Assembly (NCBI GenBank): GCA_030374805.1
Contig: JARGSG010000084.1
Location: forward strand, 248,001 to 312,000
Length of the DNA stretch: 64,000 nucleotides
Direction: 5' to 3'
Origin: Gracilaria gracilis
Taxonomy: Eukaryota; Rhodophyta; Florideophyceae; Gracilariales; Gracilariaceae
Shown here: positions 51,851-63,254 of the stretch, in pieces
How positions within the stretch are numbered: the stretch's first letter is position 1
How the letters are laid out: every line of letters starts with the position of its first letter
Made by a program: the position numbers and the translations under genes
Notes under the pieces: generated by a model
What the model saw: only the letters and a program-made list of their open reading frames with translations
Told to the model about the DNA's origin: nothing
Database searches by the model: none

Positions 51851-54478
51851 GGATTAAGGTTAGATTGGAACGCCTCTCCAATGGTAAAACGCTAATATGT
51901 ACAGTAGGTAACTTTAGCGTTTGCCCTTATGTGGTAACGAATACAAGGGTAGAACGTTACAGGCTCAACAAAATCTTGTTCATCTGATGTGGAAGTCGAC
52001 GTGGCGTCACGTAGGACCCCAATCTGGGCCTACTGAAATCGAAACGACAACCTCTGGCTCAAGAGGCTCTGAGCGTATCCTTGTACTGTTGGTATCTACT
52101 TTAGATAGATATCTACACGCACACTCAACTCTTCCGGGCACCTTGGAGGCCTTGGAAGCACGGCCGGAAGATAACATATCGATTAATAATCGCGAAGATT
52201 CGCGACGGACAAAGGGTGAAATGTTATAATGTTATTCCTAGGATTTACCAAGCGAGTACAACAAGGAAACTCTTATCCCTGCTGCAGCTCACGTCTAGTT
52301 CGCATCACAGAGTAGTATCGGACGTTGCATCAAATGTTGAATGGACATGATCATCATGCTGCCTTCAACGCCCTTTCTATTCTATTCATTTACGCGCATA
52401 CTGTAGACCATACAGAATACGCGGCATTTCAATCGCAGAGAACTTCTGAATGCAAAGAAAAATCGGTTGCTAGTCTAGTCAGAAAGTGGTCCGTTAGTGC
52501 TGGCTTTCCTTGTGAGAGAGCGTTTCTTTGAACAGAAACGTTCTGCACCAAGCCAGAATCAAGCTAGTGCCCTCATAAACGAGAGAGAGAGAACTCTCCG
52601 AGTTAATCTCAACCTATTTTTGCGAGAAACACAAAAAACGATGACAAGAAACACCCCCTAAGTAAGGTCCTTACAAATAAGGGAGGAGGCCAAAAAAAGC
52701 AGATCTCAGACTACAGTTGGACCGACAAAAAGGGAAGTTGTTGTAACCGTGACGTTGACTAATCAGGATCTTGTCAATCCGCTAAACTCGCTTCTCGTTT
52801 CTAGCTGGTACAGATCTACGAAGCGCTCGTGAAGTCCTTCAAGCAAGAGCATAAGGCTGCCGCCTGTTTCAGGTTTTCCAAAGGAATTTGCACGAGTAAC
52901 ATAAAGGTAAGATAAGGTGAAGTTAGCCATGTTGGTTTTGATCTGCCAAAGTAAATAGCATGTCCTTGTTCCAGAAATTCAGGTATTAACTTCACATGAT
53001 TTGTGGCGTGTAAACGTTAAAGCCTGATGCGCGCGAGCCTGAGAGACCTGATGTCGGTTGTCAGTGATGAGCCTGCCTGCAGGAAGAAATGTTTGGTTTG
53101 GCTTGGCACAGCAGTTGTGTACGAGAAGAGGATAGCGATAATTGGCTCGCAACAATGATGGGAGATTAGGCTGAATCAGTACTTTGTGTAAAAAGGGAGT
53201 TAAGATGAAGGATTAACCCCGTAGATAAGATATGTATCCATACACACAAAAAAGACTGGGGACTGGTGGCTGGAGCTGGTCACGACTCGTGACTCACGAG
53301 GGGCTTGTGATGAGACGGTTCAGTGGCGGAGAGAGACGTTGAGCTTACACGAGGCTCTCGTGGCTGGTACTAAATGGAGTTACGAAGGTACAGTAGCGTG
53401 GATTTCGCCACTTGTTCCGCAGATGGAAGAGCAACTTGGCACTGTTGTAGTACGCCACTTACATGTGCCAAGTCGTGATGATGATGCCGATGATACACTA
53501 ACATTAATTGTACTGTTATGGGGACGCTTCACTGGAAGCTGGCTTCAGCGGAGATGGCACTGGGATACTGTTCAGACTATTGGTACACTATGTCGACTCG
53601 TTGGTTTGATAATGGGATTAAGTCCTACAGGCTCTGTGTTGTGCATTCGATCGTACGGTCGAATGCAGAAGACTGATTGACGAAAAGAATAAGACCGACG
53701 ACCGCCCACTTGCTAGTAAGTGACGAGTGCTTCCACGACAGAATCGCTTTGAACTCGCGAGCGAAGGCCCTCTAGCTGCCTTCATTCGCTGCCTTTCGTT
53801 AGTGGTTGAGAACGGTGAGTTAGCCGAGGCAGCTACCGTGTACTGTATTGCAGGGCTTTCCGATTAGTGCAGACGGAGATTGACAATGGCTGGAGTACAA
53901 GAGGGGGCGGGGAGTGCGTTGTCTATCCATCTTCTGAAACCACACGCACATTATCTATTACAGAAATCGCACGGTCGTGAATCGCCGCGGCGGGGGAACA
54001 CCAAAAGTGGAGTGCTCTGCTCTTGGTTGGAGGTTTGCGTGTGTGCGCGGGACGTGTCCACCTCGAACCAGAGACGTATCTAAAGTTAAACCTAAGTTAC
54101 ACTGCAGTCCTGCACCGCGAGAAAGAACGGCAACGTGGCGAGAACAAGTTATGGCCAACTTCGGGTCTGTTTGAAACAGCAAAATTCGAGAATTTCAGTA
54201 ATTTCTTGAGTTACACGTGCAACTGCGATCGTACAGTGTATGAGCGACCTTAGAACTCCACTCGCTTGTTCAGAAGAAAGAGAAGTGCTCAGTCTTAAAA
54301 GACAACGACGCTAATCGCCTCCACCATTCCAATAGCACTTCCGAGCAAGCCGCAGCATGTGGCTCCTTTCCAATGACCGGCTCCGTCCAATGTGACTGCA
54401 ATCGTTTTCGTTCGCCTTTGTCTCCACACCCGGTGAAACTTACGTTCGCTCTCTACATGAGCGCCACATCCTCTTGTC
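51851..54478. other. No confident gene
   Basis: Two modest plus-strand frames, 51921-52229 (102 codons) and 53339-53680 (113 codons, starting MSLHEALVAGTKWS), have no recognisable domain or conserved context. The rest has stops in all frames. It forms the border between the transposon-rich part and the host gene island and includes the promoter region of the cyclin gene. Confidence 0.4.
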
Positions 54479-56056
54479 ATGAGCTTCCCCAATCCTCAGG
54501 ACCACTTCATTTCTTCTTCACAGCCGCAGCAGCCGTACTCTCATTTATCCTACTGTGCCCCACAGCACCCACCACCGCCGGATGTGAATGCCCAGCACAT
54601 GCAAAGGCCGCCGCCAGCTGGCCCGCGCATGCATCAGGTCTCACGTTTCTCTCATCCGCCTCTGCATCACCCTCCACCCTCTCATATGCATCCGATTCAC
54701 CCGTCGGCCCCTATTCCTCCCTACCCACAGCCTGGAGCGCCATCGCAGCCGCCTCATTATGTGTACTCTGCCGCCGTTCCCGTGGCCGACTCAAGCCGCC
54801 CTCATGCGCAGCCGACCACCACTTCTCGCTCTGTACAAGCTTCGCATGTGGCCATCAGTGTTCCGTCATACGCGCCGCCTTCCCACGCGCCTTACGCTTC
54901 AAAGATAGCGCCACACATGCATTCACACATTCCATGCCCACAACCACATATGATGGCGCCCCCTCCGCTGCCGCCTCCAGAGCCACCCACCCAACTGCAT
55001 TCTCATGTTGTACAATCCCGCCCTCTAGCAACACCGTCGCCAGTGCGCGCTAAGCCTGTGCTTGATCCCCACCACCGCCTGCCACCCCATCAAGGGGTGC
55101 AGCAGTCACGCCCTTTGCAACCGACGCAGCCCGCCGGGGTAAGGCCCTTTGTAGGGCCTTTGAGTAAGGATCAGTTCGTAGAAAATTCTGCCAGAGATTT
55201 GGATTACACCGCTTTTCGTAATGATGACACCTTCCCGTTGCCGCTTTATTCCGAACCTGAAAGCGTCTTTTTCAGTGTGGTCAAGCCCGAAATCCCTACC
55301 AAGGAGTATATGAAACGACTTGTTATGTATACGCATTGTAGTCCTTCGGCATTTATACTCATGTTAGTGTACCTCGACCGCGTGGCACGCAACAACAAGA
55401 AGCTGGTAGTAACGCCCTACAACATGCATCGCTTGCTTATCACCGCACTCACATTGGCGTGCAAGAATTTGGACGATCAGTGTTTCGCAAATGCACACTA
55501 CGCGAAAGTGGGAGGCATACCAACTGTACGTGAAATGAACCGCTTGGAACTCCAGTTCTTGAAGTATATGAAGTATCACTTATTTGTGAACCGGGAGGAA
55601 CACGATTTGAAGATTGAGCAACTTGGCGCGCTTGAACCCAACTCACCAACTTCAATTCATGGACAGTCGTTTTCGCCGCCTCCGGACCCTACGAAGATGG
55701 GCTTTGATCGCAAGCCTAACAATGGGACACGGGCATATGGTAGAGTTGTGCCGATGCGGACAAAACCTGATTCCGAAACTACAGGCAATCACTATGCTTT
55801 TCATCAGAATCTAAAGGGGCTTAACGGCGCTGCAAGTCAACAAGTGAATTGTGCGCCGGAGATATACGAGAAGATTATGAGAAGCCGTGGTGCAATGATG
55901 TCGTCTGTTTACCCTGGAGTCCAACGCAGACTGCCATCCTCTTCTGCGAAGAGATGCCGCAATGTCATGGATAGTACGGAAGTTTGTCGAACATCTGCGC
56001 CTATGGAGGCGTCTTACGTGACGTCCGCGTCAGCTAGGGGCGGTTGTAGACCATGA
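54479..56056 (+). CDS. PHO80/P-type cyclin, 525 aa
   Basis: Single uninterrupted frame from the ATG at 54479. Residues 1-230 are Pro/His/Gln-rich and probably disordered. Residues 255-370 form a cyclin box of the PHO80/U-type: TFPLPLYSEPESVFFSVVKP, then CSPSAFILMLVYLDRVAR, LLITALTLACKNLDDQCFAN, and GGIPTVREMNRLELQFLKYM. These cyclins bind a PHO85-like kinase and often act in phosphate signalling or cell-cycle control; the partner is unknown. The C-terminal 150 residues are low-complexity. No intron is needed. An alternative upstream ATG at 54458 is in another frame. Confidence 0.85.
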   Translation: MSFPNPQDHFISSSQPQQPYSHLSYCAPQHPPPPDVNAQHMQRPPPAGPRMHQVSRFSHPPLHHPPPSHMHPIHPSAPIPPYPQPGAPSQPPHYVYSAAVPVADSSRPHAQPTTTSRSVQASHVAISVPSYAPPSHAPYASKIAPHMHSHIPCPQPHMMAPPPLPPPEPPTQLHSHVVQSRPLATPSPVRAKPVLDPHHRLPPHQGVQQSRPLQPTQPAGVRPFVGPLSKDQFVENSARDLDYTAFRNDDTFPLPLYSEPESVFFSVVKPEIPTKEYMKRLVMYTHCSPSAFILMLVYLDRVARNNKKLVVTPYNMHRLLITALTLACKNLDDQCFANAHYAKVGGIPTVREMNRLELQFLKYMKYHLFVNREEHDLKIEQLGALEPNSPTSIHGQSFSPPPDPTKMGFDRKPNNGTRAYGRVVPMRTKPDSETTGNHYAFHQNLKGLNGAASQQVNCAPEIYEKIMRSRGAMMSSVYPGVQRRLPSSSAKRCRNVMDSTEVCRTSAPMEASYVTSASARGGCRP

Positions 56057-57342
56057 AGAAACGTTGTTGTAGGTGTGTTTTCTTTTTCGGCTTGTGGTGG
56101 TGAATGGTGAGTTGGTATAAGCTGCGTAGCACGTGCACTGGGTGCCGTAGGTGGCTGGGGTCGTTACCAAGATTGCTGGAGATGGAGGTGTATGCCTGGC
56201 ACAGCAATTCTGCCAGGCTTGAAGTGGTGTGCTGAGTGGAGATTCATTGCTGGTGGTCGTCACATGACGTACACGGCGTTTTTTTTTCACCTTTCTCATC
56301 AGCAACGGTACAGGGGTAAGGGCTCTAGGTGGGGTCATCGTTATGGCTCCGTGTTGCAGGTGCTTTTCCTCCACACGGACAGGTTAAGTGTGCGTGGCTG
56401 TGAGAGCACGAATGACAGTCGCTTTATTGCTGTCTTACCGTATGTACTGTACGAAAAGATATAAACGCTGGAGAGTTATGCGCTCGAGGAGAAAGTGAGA
56501 GGCTAAGCGAAACTGTTGCGATCGTGCTGGGTTTAGAGAAGGCACGTGCTCGCACGTTTTTCACACGCTTGCATCATACGCTGGGTGCAAGTGGGAGCTA
56601 CGGGGTACGGTGAAAAGGCTCTATAGATAGAGCATTTCTGGCGGCTTATCCAAGGGATAACGTTCCGTTGTACCATCATTAAAAGAAAGGATGGCTATGG
56701 ATTTTGTTTTCAACTCTCATGACACATTGTTCCCAGAGCCCTCTCGGGCCTGAAGGAAACCCTCTCAGGCCCGAAGTAAGCCCTCTCAGGCCCGAGGGCC
56801 CTGCGAAAGCAAAGAAGACAAGCACACGCAACATTAACAACAACAACAACAACAACAGCACTACGTGTGGATGCGGAATCAAACACTTGATGGTCCATAG
56901 TCCATACTCTGCAGCTTAGAACAGTACAGTTTGAGTTAGGCCTCCGAAACCGCCGATGAAGGGGATAAGATATCGACAGAATCGGTACAAACGGTACCAA
57001 CGGTAGATAGAGTCTATTAGACTTGGCCCGAAGCTGAAACTATCGCTCGAAAGACTGACTGGTGGTCGTGCGCGGCGGCGAGGGCCGGGGAGTCGGCGCC
57101 GAAATATCGGGCGACGCGGAAGATTTGCGCCATGCGCCGTGGGCGCTGCAAGCCTCGCACAGCCGCCTCGCGCGCGAAACATATCCGCCTCCGAGGCGAC
57201 GCGCGCTGTTGATTGGGCGCGAATATCTGATCGCGTCCAATGCGCGCGCCGCGCCGGTGCTCGCCGTTTGCTTCATCAACTCGCGGAGCGCGCGCCGTCG
57301 TGGCGCCTTAGTTACACCGCGCAGCGCAGCCGTTCGCAGTCC
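56057..57342. other. Intergenic region with tandem repeats
   Basis: No supported gene. At 56735-56803 three imperfect 22-24 nt units (CCCTCTCAGGCCCGAAG type) occur in tandem, followed by an AAC microsatellite at about 56836-56858. The part from 57060 is GC-rich and is likely the promoter and 5' leader of the F-box gene. Confidence 0.5.
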
Positions 57343-58374
57343 ATGCCGCCGCCACCACCGTCGCGCCCCCCCATCATGCCTGCCGCTTCGTTACTCGCGT
57401 CCACCTCCGCCTCTTCGCCGCACATGCCGCGCGCCTGCAAGCGCGACGCGCCTCCCGCGCCGCCGCCGCCAGCGCGTCCGCGCGTCCTGCAGCCGCGTCG
57501 CAAGCGCCTGCGAAACAGCTCGCACGCCGCGCAGACCTGCTACCATGTCGCTGGGCCTGGCCCGCCTTCACCGTCCCCGTCCCTGTCTCCGTCATCGCCG
57601 CCGCTGCTGCCGCCGCCGTCGTCTTCACCCGTCCTCCCGTGCGTTTCTCTGCCGGATGAGGTGCTCGTGTGCATCCTGCGTTTCGTTGATGACGCGTGCT
57701 TGCTCGCGCGATTGCGCACTGTGTGCACGCAGTGGTGCCGCGTTATTGACGCGTCCCCGCTCGTGTGGCGCGATGTGTCCTTCCGTCGCGCCGCCTTTCG
57801 CCGCCGCGTTGTCAGCCATGATCGCCAATTGAAGCTGTCCGAGCGTTGTGGCAGTCGTGCCGTCGCATTGGCCGCGGACGCTGGCAATTTACGCGCTCGC
57901 TTCTTGAGAACATTCCTGTTCGAACATCAGATCATGAGGGCTGTCACCATTGCCCAGCCAAACGCGTCGTTGCTCGTTTCTGGAAACGCTCTCTTGCAGT
58001 CGAGACCGTTCGCTCCGTGGACCGATTCGCGACCGCCCGACGGTGTATGGATCGGCGTGCATGCCGCCAGGTGGAGCGAGACCGCCATGGGAGCCACCAG
58101 TGTCGACATGGAGCAGACGTCGTTGAGAAGCGTGCAGCCACTTGGCCATGATGGCACGCGATTGCCCGGCGGCGCTCTCGTTGGCATCATTCATGTCAGT
58201 GATGCCGTGTACTTCGCTGCTGGTGGCGCTGCTTCCAGCGCACCCTGCTGGATTTGGCGCATCGATCGCGCAGTCAGGTTGCAAAGGGCCGTCAGATGCG
58301 CCGGCTTTGTGGGGCTTTGGCCTATGTCTTCTTTTCTCAGTGAGTTTGTAGTGCAGACTGTGATGTCACAGTAG
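57343..58374 (+). CDS. F-box protein, 343 aa
   Basis: The ATG at 57343 (MPPPPPSRPP) is chosen; the frame is open upstream to another ATG at 57139, but that part reads like a GC-rich leader. Residues 1-100 are Pro/Ser/Arg-rich. The F-box spans about 101-147: SLPDEVLVCILRFVDDACLL, then RTVCTQWCRVIDASPLVWRD. F-box proteins link substrates to SCF ubiquitin ligases through SKP1. The C-terminal 190 residues, likely the substrate-binding part, contain no repeat that I recognise (no WD, LRR or Kelch). Intronless; ends TAG at 58372. Confidence 0.8.
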   Translation: MPPPPPSRPPIMPAASLLASTSASSPHMPRACKRDAPPAPPPPARPRVLQPRRKRLRNSSHAAQTCYHVAGPGPPSPSPSLSPSSPPLLPPPSSSPVLPCVSLPDEVLVCILRFVDDACLLARLRTVCTQWCRVIDASPLVWRDVSFRRAAFRRRVVSHDRQLKLSERCGSRAVALAADAGNLRARFLRTFLFEHQIMRAVTIAQPNASLLVSGNALLQSRPFAPWTDSRPPDGVWIGVHAARWSETAMGATSVDMEQTSLRSVQPLGHDGTRLPGGALVGIIHVSDAVYFAAGGAASSAPCWIWRIDRAVRLQRAVRCAGFVGLWPMSSFLSEFVVQTVMSQ

Positions 58375-59038
58375 CGCTCTTGGGTGGCTAACTTTCTATC
58401 ATCTGCCGCGGTTTGTGTTTGATTGTCTCTGCTTTATTTGTTGCTGTCGTTCTTTTTGTCTAAGTTGACTTTTATTACTGCCTTGCCTGTGAAAAACGGT
58501 GGCTGTGTATCATCATAAAACGCTCATTCATTCCAACTGCTCTACGATGGCGATAAACACAACTAGCTGGTATGAAGTAAAACAAACAAACAAACGTCTC
58601 TTAAAACTAGCGTCGTCGTTTTCCTTCCCTTGTACGAAGGTAGCGTTACGTCCGACAAGCAGCGCTTGTACATCCGTGCGCAAGGAGAGCCCATGAATCG
58701 CTTCCCCAGAATGATCTCGTGCATATCTCAACAGCGAACACCACGTCACAACCCACGTACGGGGCGTGACGCTTGCCGAGCCCTGGTTGGCTGTCGTCCC
58801 TTACTCAAGTGCGGGCCAATTGCATTGCGTGCTTTCCTTGGAGGTTTATGCGGTAAAGGCTTAGATACGACAGATTCGGCCCGTGCGATTTGATTTGAGT
58901 TTTGGTCAAGACGACACCGCGCTTTCTTGTAATGTTACAGCTCACGCGTCGCACCCACGGTCGAATTAAGCAATGATGCGGAGCTACACAGGCAGAGTAC
59001 CAAAGCAGGTGGGTCGACGACCAGTTTGAACTGCCGCT
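58375..59038. other. Intergenic region
   Basis: About 660 nt between two genes on the same strand; nothing coding is recognised. It should hold the F-box terminator and the promoter of the next gene. Confidence 0.5.
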
Positions 59039-60913
59039 ATGAAGATTGCTGTGGTAGGCGGAAACTTGCTGGGATGTGCGACAACTTTGGATCTCGCGCT
59101 TGTCGAAGAGCATGACCAACACAGTTTGGCTTCAGATGAACGCTTTAGCGTAACTGTTCTGGAACGTAATACAGTGCTCGGAGGAAACTCGCTGCGTTCT
59201 GTTCGCGTTGATGATGAGCTGGAAGTCGAGGTTGGCTCGTATGCCACCCTGCCGGTCGTCGAAGGTACGTATCTGTACGACCTTATTGACACTGCGAATG
59301 ATGGACGTGGTACGGTTGGAGTCCTCAGTCGGCGAGTGCCGATCCCGGGCGCTAATGTAGCGAGACGTGGGCAGGCGCGAGCGGCGGTTGTGAACAAACC
59401 GTGGGCGAGTGGATCTTACAGATCGCTGGTTCGAAAATATGCGCTTTGGGATTGGAAGAATGATGAGTTTCCGCTTGTGCATAGGGGATGGCCTTTCTTG
59501 GATTTGCTTTATCGCTTTTTGAACAACAATGTGTGGCGAACTATAGCCTTTTCAATGTTTCTATACTCGGCGGAACAACTGAGAAGTCGCGTTAGCGGGA
59601 ACATTAATCGAGCTATCATGATGGCTCAATGCATGACTTTCTTGGTTTTGACCATACTATCTCCGAAACGAGTGGTTCATATGTGGCAGCAAAACTATTC
59701 GTTCTGGGGGACGACTGCGCCGCTCTTGTTAAAGTATGGTGTTACACCGGCCATTGCTCGTGGAAGTGTGGTTGGTTTTGTCAAATTGGTTTCCAAGATG
59801 AATATGAGAAACGTTGCAACTTGTTCTATCTCCGTCGGCTCGCTTGTGCAACGAGCTGAACTTGATTCCTATCTGCGAAGCACTGCTCTGGATTATACCA
59901 ATCAGTTCCAGTACAAGCGTGAATATGTCGATCGCCATATCGCACCGACCGTGATTCAGCAGCACACAGGGGCAAACATGAAGCAGGTCAATGCTCTGGC
60001 GTTGCAGTTCGCCATGCTGGATTGTGACCCCATGAACAGTGATGGAAAAGATCGCCTCTGTACTATAACTCCGAATAGCGCCTCATTGTGTCAGGCCTTG
60101 ATTGAGGCTGCAAAGGCAACTATGTCTGTCGAAGTGAAGCTGAATACCGAAGTCACCGCTATCATCTTCTGCTATGAGTCGAAGAAGTACAACATCACTT
60201 ATTCTGATGAAACCAGCGAGTCATTTGATGGAGTTATTCTGTGCGCATCTCCAAAGGAAGGAGAAATGATGATCGACACCCCCGTAGGTAACTCTTTGCC
60301 TGACCTGCTAGGATACGATCGTGACGAAGAGGCAGCACATGAATCCGCACATGAGCAAGCAAGTTACGACGCTGCCGAATCTAGAAATGAAGAACTCAAC
60401 AACAATCCTGACCTGCAAATTGTTCCTCCAGGTGCATGTTCGCACGTCGCTGTTGTCGTGGGAAAAGCGCGCTCTTCCTTTTTCCGTTTTGCAGACGAGA
60501 AGAATATTCCAGATTGCATCGACGTCATGTACTCACCGGGATTCTCCCGTTTCGAACGAGTAAGAGAAATATCCAACGAGAAACGCGGTGTTTACAAAGT
60601 CATCTGCGGTGAGGACTTCAAAAGGTCAAGTTTGCTGGAAGAAATGTTCGAAGAAGATGCACGCATTGAGTATTTTGAACCGATTGCAAAGAATCCCTAT
60701 TCAACGTCCGCCCTTCCTCGTCAAAAACATGTAGATGATTGTATGCCGTACATTGTGCTTGGAAGACATTTCGTGTACGCCAAGGCTTTGCGTCGTATTG
60801 CAAAGCACCCGGAAATGGATGCAATCGCGGCTGTGAATTCTGCGAGCTTGTTTTCTAACGCCGTGCATTGGGGAAGCGAAGATGGTAAGGTTGATGGAGA
60901 TCAACAGGGGTAA
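59039..60913 (+). CDS. Prenylcysteine-oxidase-like FAD/NAD(P)-binding protein, 624 aa
   Basis: The ATG at 59039 begins MKIAVVGGNLLGCATTLDLA, a slightly degenerate Rossmann loop for FAD at residues 3-20, followed by TVLERNTVLGGN, the usual acidic end of the second strand. The middle (LDSYLRSTALDYTNQFQYKR, EYVDRHIAPTVIQQHTGANM) resembles the prenylcysteine-lyase domain, and DGVILCASPKEGEMM fits the return to the FAD domain. Prenylcysteine oxidases break down S-prenylcysteine in lysosome-like compartments. Two hydrophobic stretches (TIAFSMFLYSA and MTFLVLTILS) might touch membranes; there is no clear N-terminal signal. A more general amine-oxidase-like flavoprotein is possible. Single exon. Confidence 0.65.
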   Translation: MKIAVVGGNLLGCATTLDLALVEEHDQHSLASDERFSVTVLERNTVLGGNSLRSVRVDDELEVEVGSYATLPVVEGTYLYDLIDTANDGRGTVGVLSRRVPIPGANVARRGQARAAVVNKPWASGSYRSLVRKYALWDWKNDEFPLVHRGWPFLDLLYRFLNNNVWRTIAFSMFLYSAEQLRSRVSGNINRAIMMAQCMTFLVLTILSPKRVVHMWQQNYSFWGTTAPLLLKYGVTPAIARGSVVGFVKLVSKMNMRNVATCSISVGSLVQRAELDSYLRSTALDYTNQFQYKREYVDRHIAPTVIQQHTGANMKQVNALALQFAMLDCDPMNSDGKDRLCTITPNSASLCQALIEAAKATMSVEVKLNTEVTAIIFCYESKKYNITYSDETSESFDGVILCASPKEGEMMIDTPVGNSLPDLLGYDRDEEAAHESAHEQASYDAAESRNEELNNNPDLQIVPPGACSHVAVVVGKARSSFFRFADEKNIPDCIDVMYSPGFSRFERVREISNEKRGVYKVICGEDFKRSSLLEEMFEEDARIEYFEPIAKNPYSTSALPRQKHVDDCMPYIVLGRHFVYAKALRRIAKHPEMDAIAAVNSASLFSNAVHWGSEDGKVDGDQQG

Positions 60914-62888
60914 GATATTGTGATGTCAATACTCTAAAACAATAAGTTGCTTGGGTCAAATTTTGACAAGCTCCAACCTTGGAAGTTAACTTCCAAGCGC
61001 TTTCTCTGCCGTTTGCGTGAAACGCCAATTTATAGACCATAGAGACGACCTTCTTGCTCCGTATTGAAACAGGATCTTAGTTTTTGGTTGAATGAACTGC
61101 AGCAAAGCTCCAATACTGGTTTCAAAGCTATGCGCAAGGCGTCTGGCGTGATTGGGATAGTTCGTAGAGATGGGTTCTCGCAGAATACCCACAAGTCAAA
61201 CGAATACACAACCTCACAATTATCATTCAGTATAATGCTGGCGCTTGAATCTTGGTAGTATGCTGATCAATGAGCAATTAACGTACGCGTCTATAAAGAA
61301 AGAAGAACGGAGCTTAGAACTTGGTCGTTTGGCTTCGGTTGCTGCGCATTCAAGTGCGCGAAACACAGCACCTGTCCGCACATCCCACTTCAAACAATCT
61401 AGAAATCATGTGAGGCGAACACACGCAAAAGGGTGACCAAAAGCTTGTCTCCTTTTGTGCCAAAACAAGAACGAAATATCTTGACCTCACACAAACGATC
61501 CAGTCATCCAACTACCGCCATGGCCAACCCTTATCACTGTCAGTTTTTGCGCAACTTCAACTTAGAGCGCAGCAAAACCACCGCAAACACTTGTCACCGC
61601 ACGCACTAACCAGCACAATACCCTGTCTGTCTCCGGCTGCAAAAAAAAAGTCAGACGACACAGCGTGTTGTCACAATTCAGTCTGAAAGACTATGTTCTT
61701 CTCCTTCATGAGCATTAAGCGCTCAAAAGCAGAATCGCTACCAGTACACGTACTATCATGACACTCTTCCTCTCCCTTTCAACTAGATACATAAGAAGCA
61801 ATTCTCGTCGGAACCGAAACGCTTCTGCGGTCGAAAACACCTTAGGTACCTAATACTTTCTTTGTACCATATTATAGCACCGTGAGTATAGCACGGCTAC
61901 TGATTTGTGGTTTGTGGCTACGGTGTAGAGATAAGTGTTATAGGTTGTTGGGGTTCTTAGCATACCCCCGCGTACGAGTAATTCACGTACGCGTTTCATA
62001 AATGAGAGAGAGAGAAGAAGCAATTCGAAAAAAAGTACAATGCAATCATCACCACATTCATGTAGAACAATAGAGAATTTACGCAGCGAATTTCGTAGCG
62101 TCTTTCGTACCCACGTTGACCACATGTGACACGATACAAAATTGCGCTAAAGATACGAAAAGCAATATGACGAAAACTCGAAATATACGAAATTACTTTT
62201 CGTTTTCGTCTGAATGGCGGAGTCGTCTCGTTTGGGCTGTAATTCTGCGAATCTGTCAGTTCCACAACGAAACAAACCAGCATATACCGGTCTTTTCTGC
62301 TTTAAGTGCTACAACGGTACCGGCTTCGACCCAAAACTTCACCCGAATCCTTGGCCCATCAACATTTAACAACATGCACATCTTTACCGCTAAATATGAG
62401 AAATTCATCGTCGCCTGTTTCCAACAATTTTGCAAAAAAACTCTATACAAAGCGCGGCTTTTTATCTTTTAAATTCTTCATTAAAAACACAACCGTTTCG
62501 TCTGCTAAATAAGAGCACTTTTATTGAAAAAGGTACGGTAGATATTCTTTTAAGAACAAAACTGCAAACTTTACCAACAAAAGCCCAACTAAGAAGGTTT
62601 AATTTCACTGAAATATTTCGTTTACTAATGCTTCAATTTGTATGCTCCCCAGATTCTCACCGCACTAAGTACGGAGAAAATAACCAGAAGTTTGAAAGAA
62701 TGCGCAAGATGTTCTTCCTAAAATTTCCGTGTCGCTACCGGCAGTATCAATCTATGTTTTCCGCAAATACATTAAGAGATAAATTTAAATTCATTCTCTC
62801 TCTTAGTAAAAAATAAAACAGAAAAAACTCCGCTTTCTGGGGAATTTCAGAAAAACGAAGCACATTTCAAATTAGTTTGTACAAAGTC
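60914..62888. other. No confident gene
   Basis: Only short frames; the longest (62430-62816, plus, 128 codons, Phe/Lys-rich) has no domain and an AT-rich composition like the surrounding DNA. It includes the terminator of the flavoprotein gene. Confidence 0.4.
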
Positions 62889-63254
62889 ATGGCGGTGAAA
62901 GAATAATTTGATTTACAAGAAGCAACAGAGAGACATGCAGCCTGGCAAAAAGAAGAAAAACTAGTGGCTGCAGGGAAGCAAATTCATGAGGTGGAATTAA
63001 ACAGGAGACGGAAGAAGGTAGCCAACTTGGCTACCAAGGAAGAACCCACAGGGATTTCACAACGGCACTTACGCGTTTAAACATCAGGAGTAGAAGATAT
63101 TGATGATCATGATAGAAGTATGAGTAGAGCATGGGAGGAGAAACAAATGCTTGTGTGGAGCAACGCATTTGGCGGGAAAAGCGCAGGCTCACGAAGAGGT
63201 TCTAAATCTTCCCCTCGACAGAGCAGCACAGCGAATGGAGCACTCCGGGAATGA
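62889..63254 (+). pseudogene. Charged coding remnant, possibly a transposase tail
   Basis: The ATG at 62889 opens a 121-codon frame with TAA at codon 6 and again near 63079. Between and after these the text looks like protein: QEATERHAAWQKEEKLVAAG, KQIHEVELNRRRKKVANLAT, then DIDDHDRSMSRAWEEKQM. The Lys/Glu/Arg-rich helix resembles the C-terminal tails of the pogo-like elements at 12.4 and 15.9 kb. The link is a guess. Confidence 0.3.

Noticed and set aside
56704-56919. A small protein with GPEGNPLRPEV repeats
   Set aside because: The repeats are a short tandem DNA repeat next to an AAC microsatellite, with no sign of a gene.
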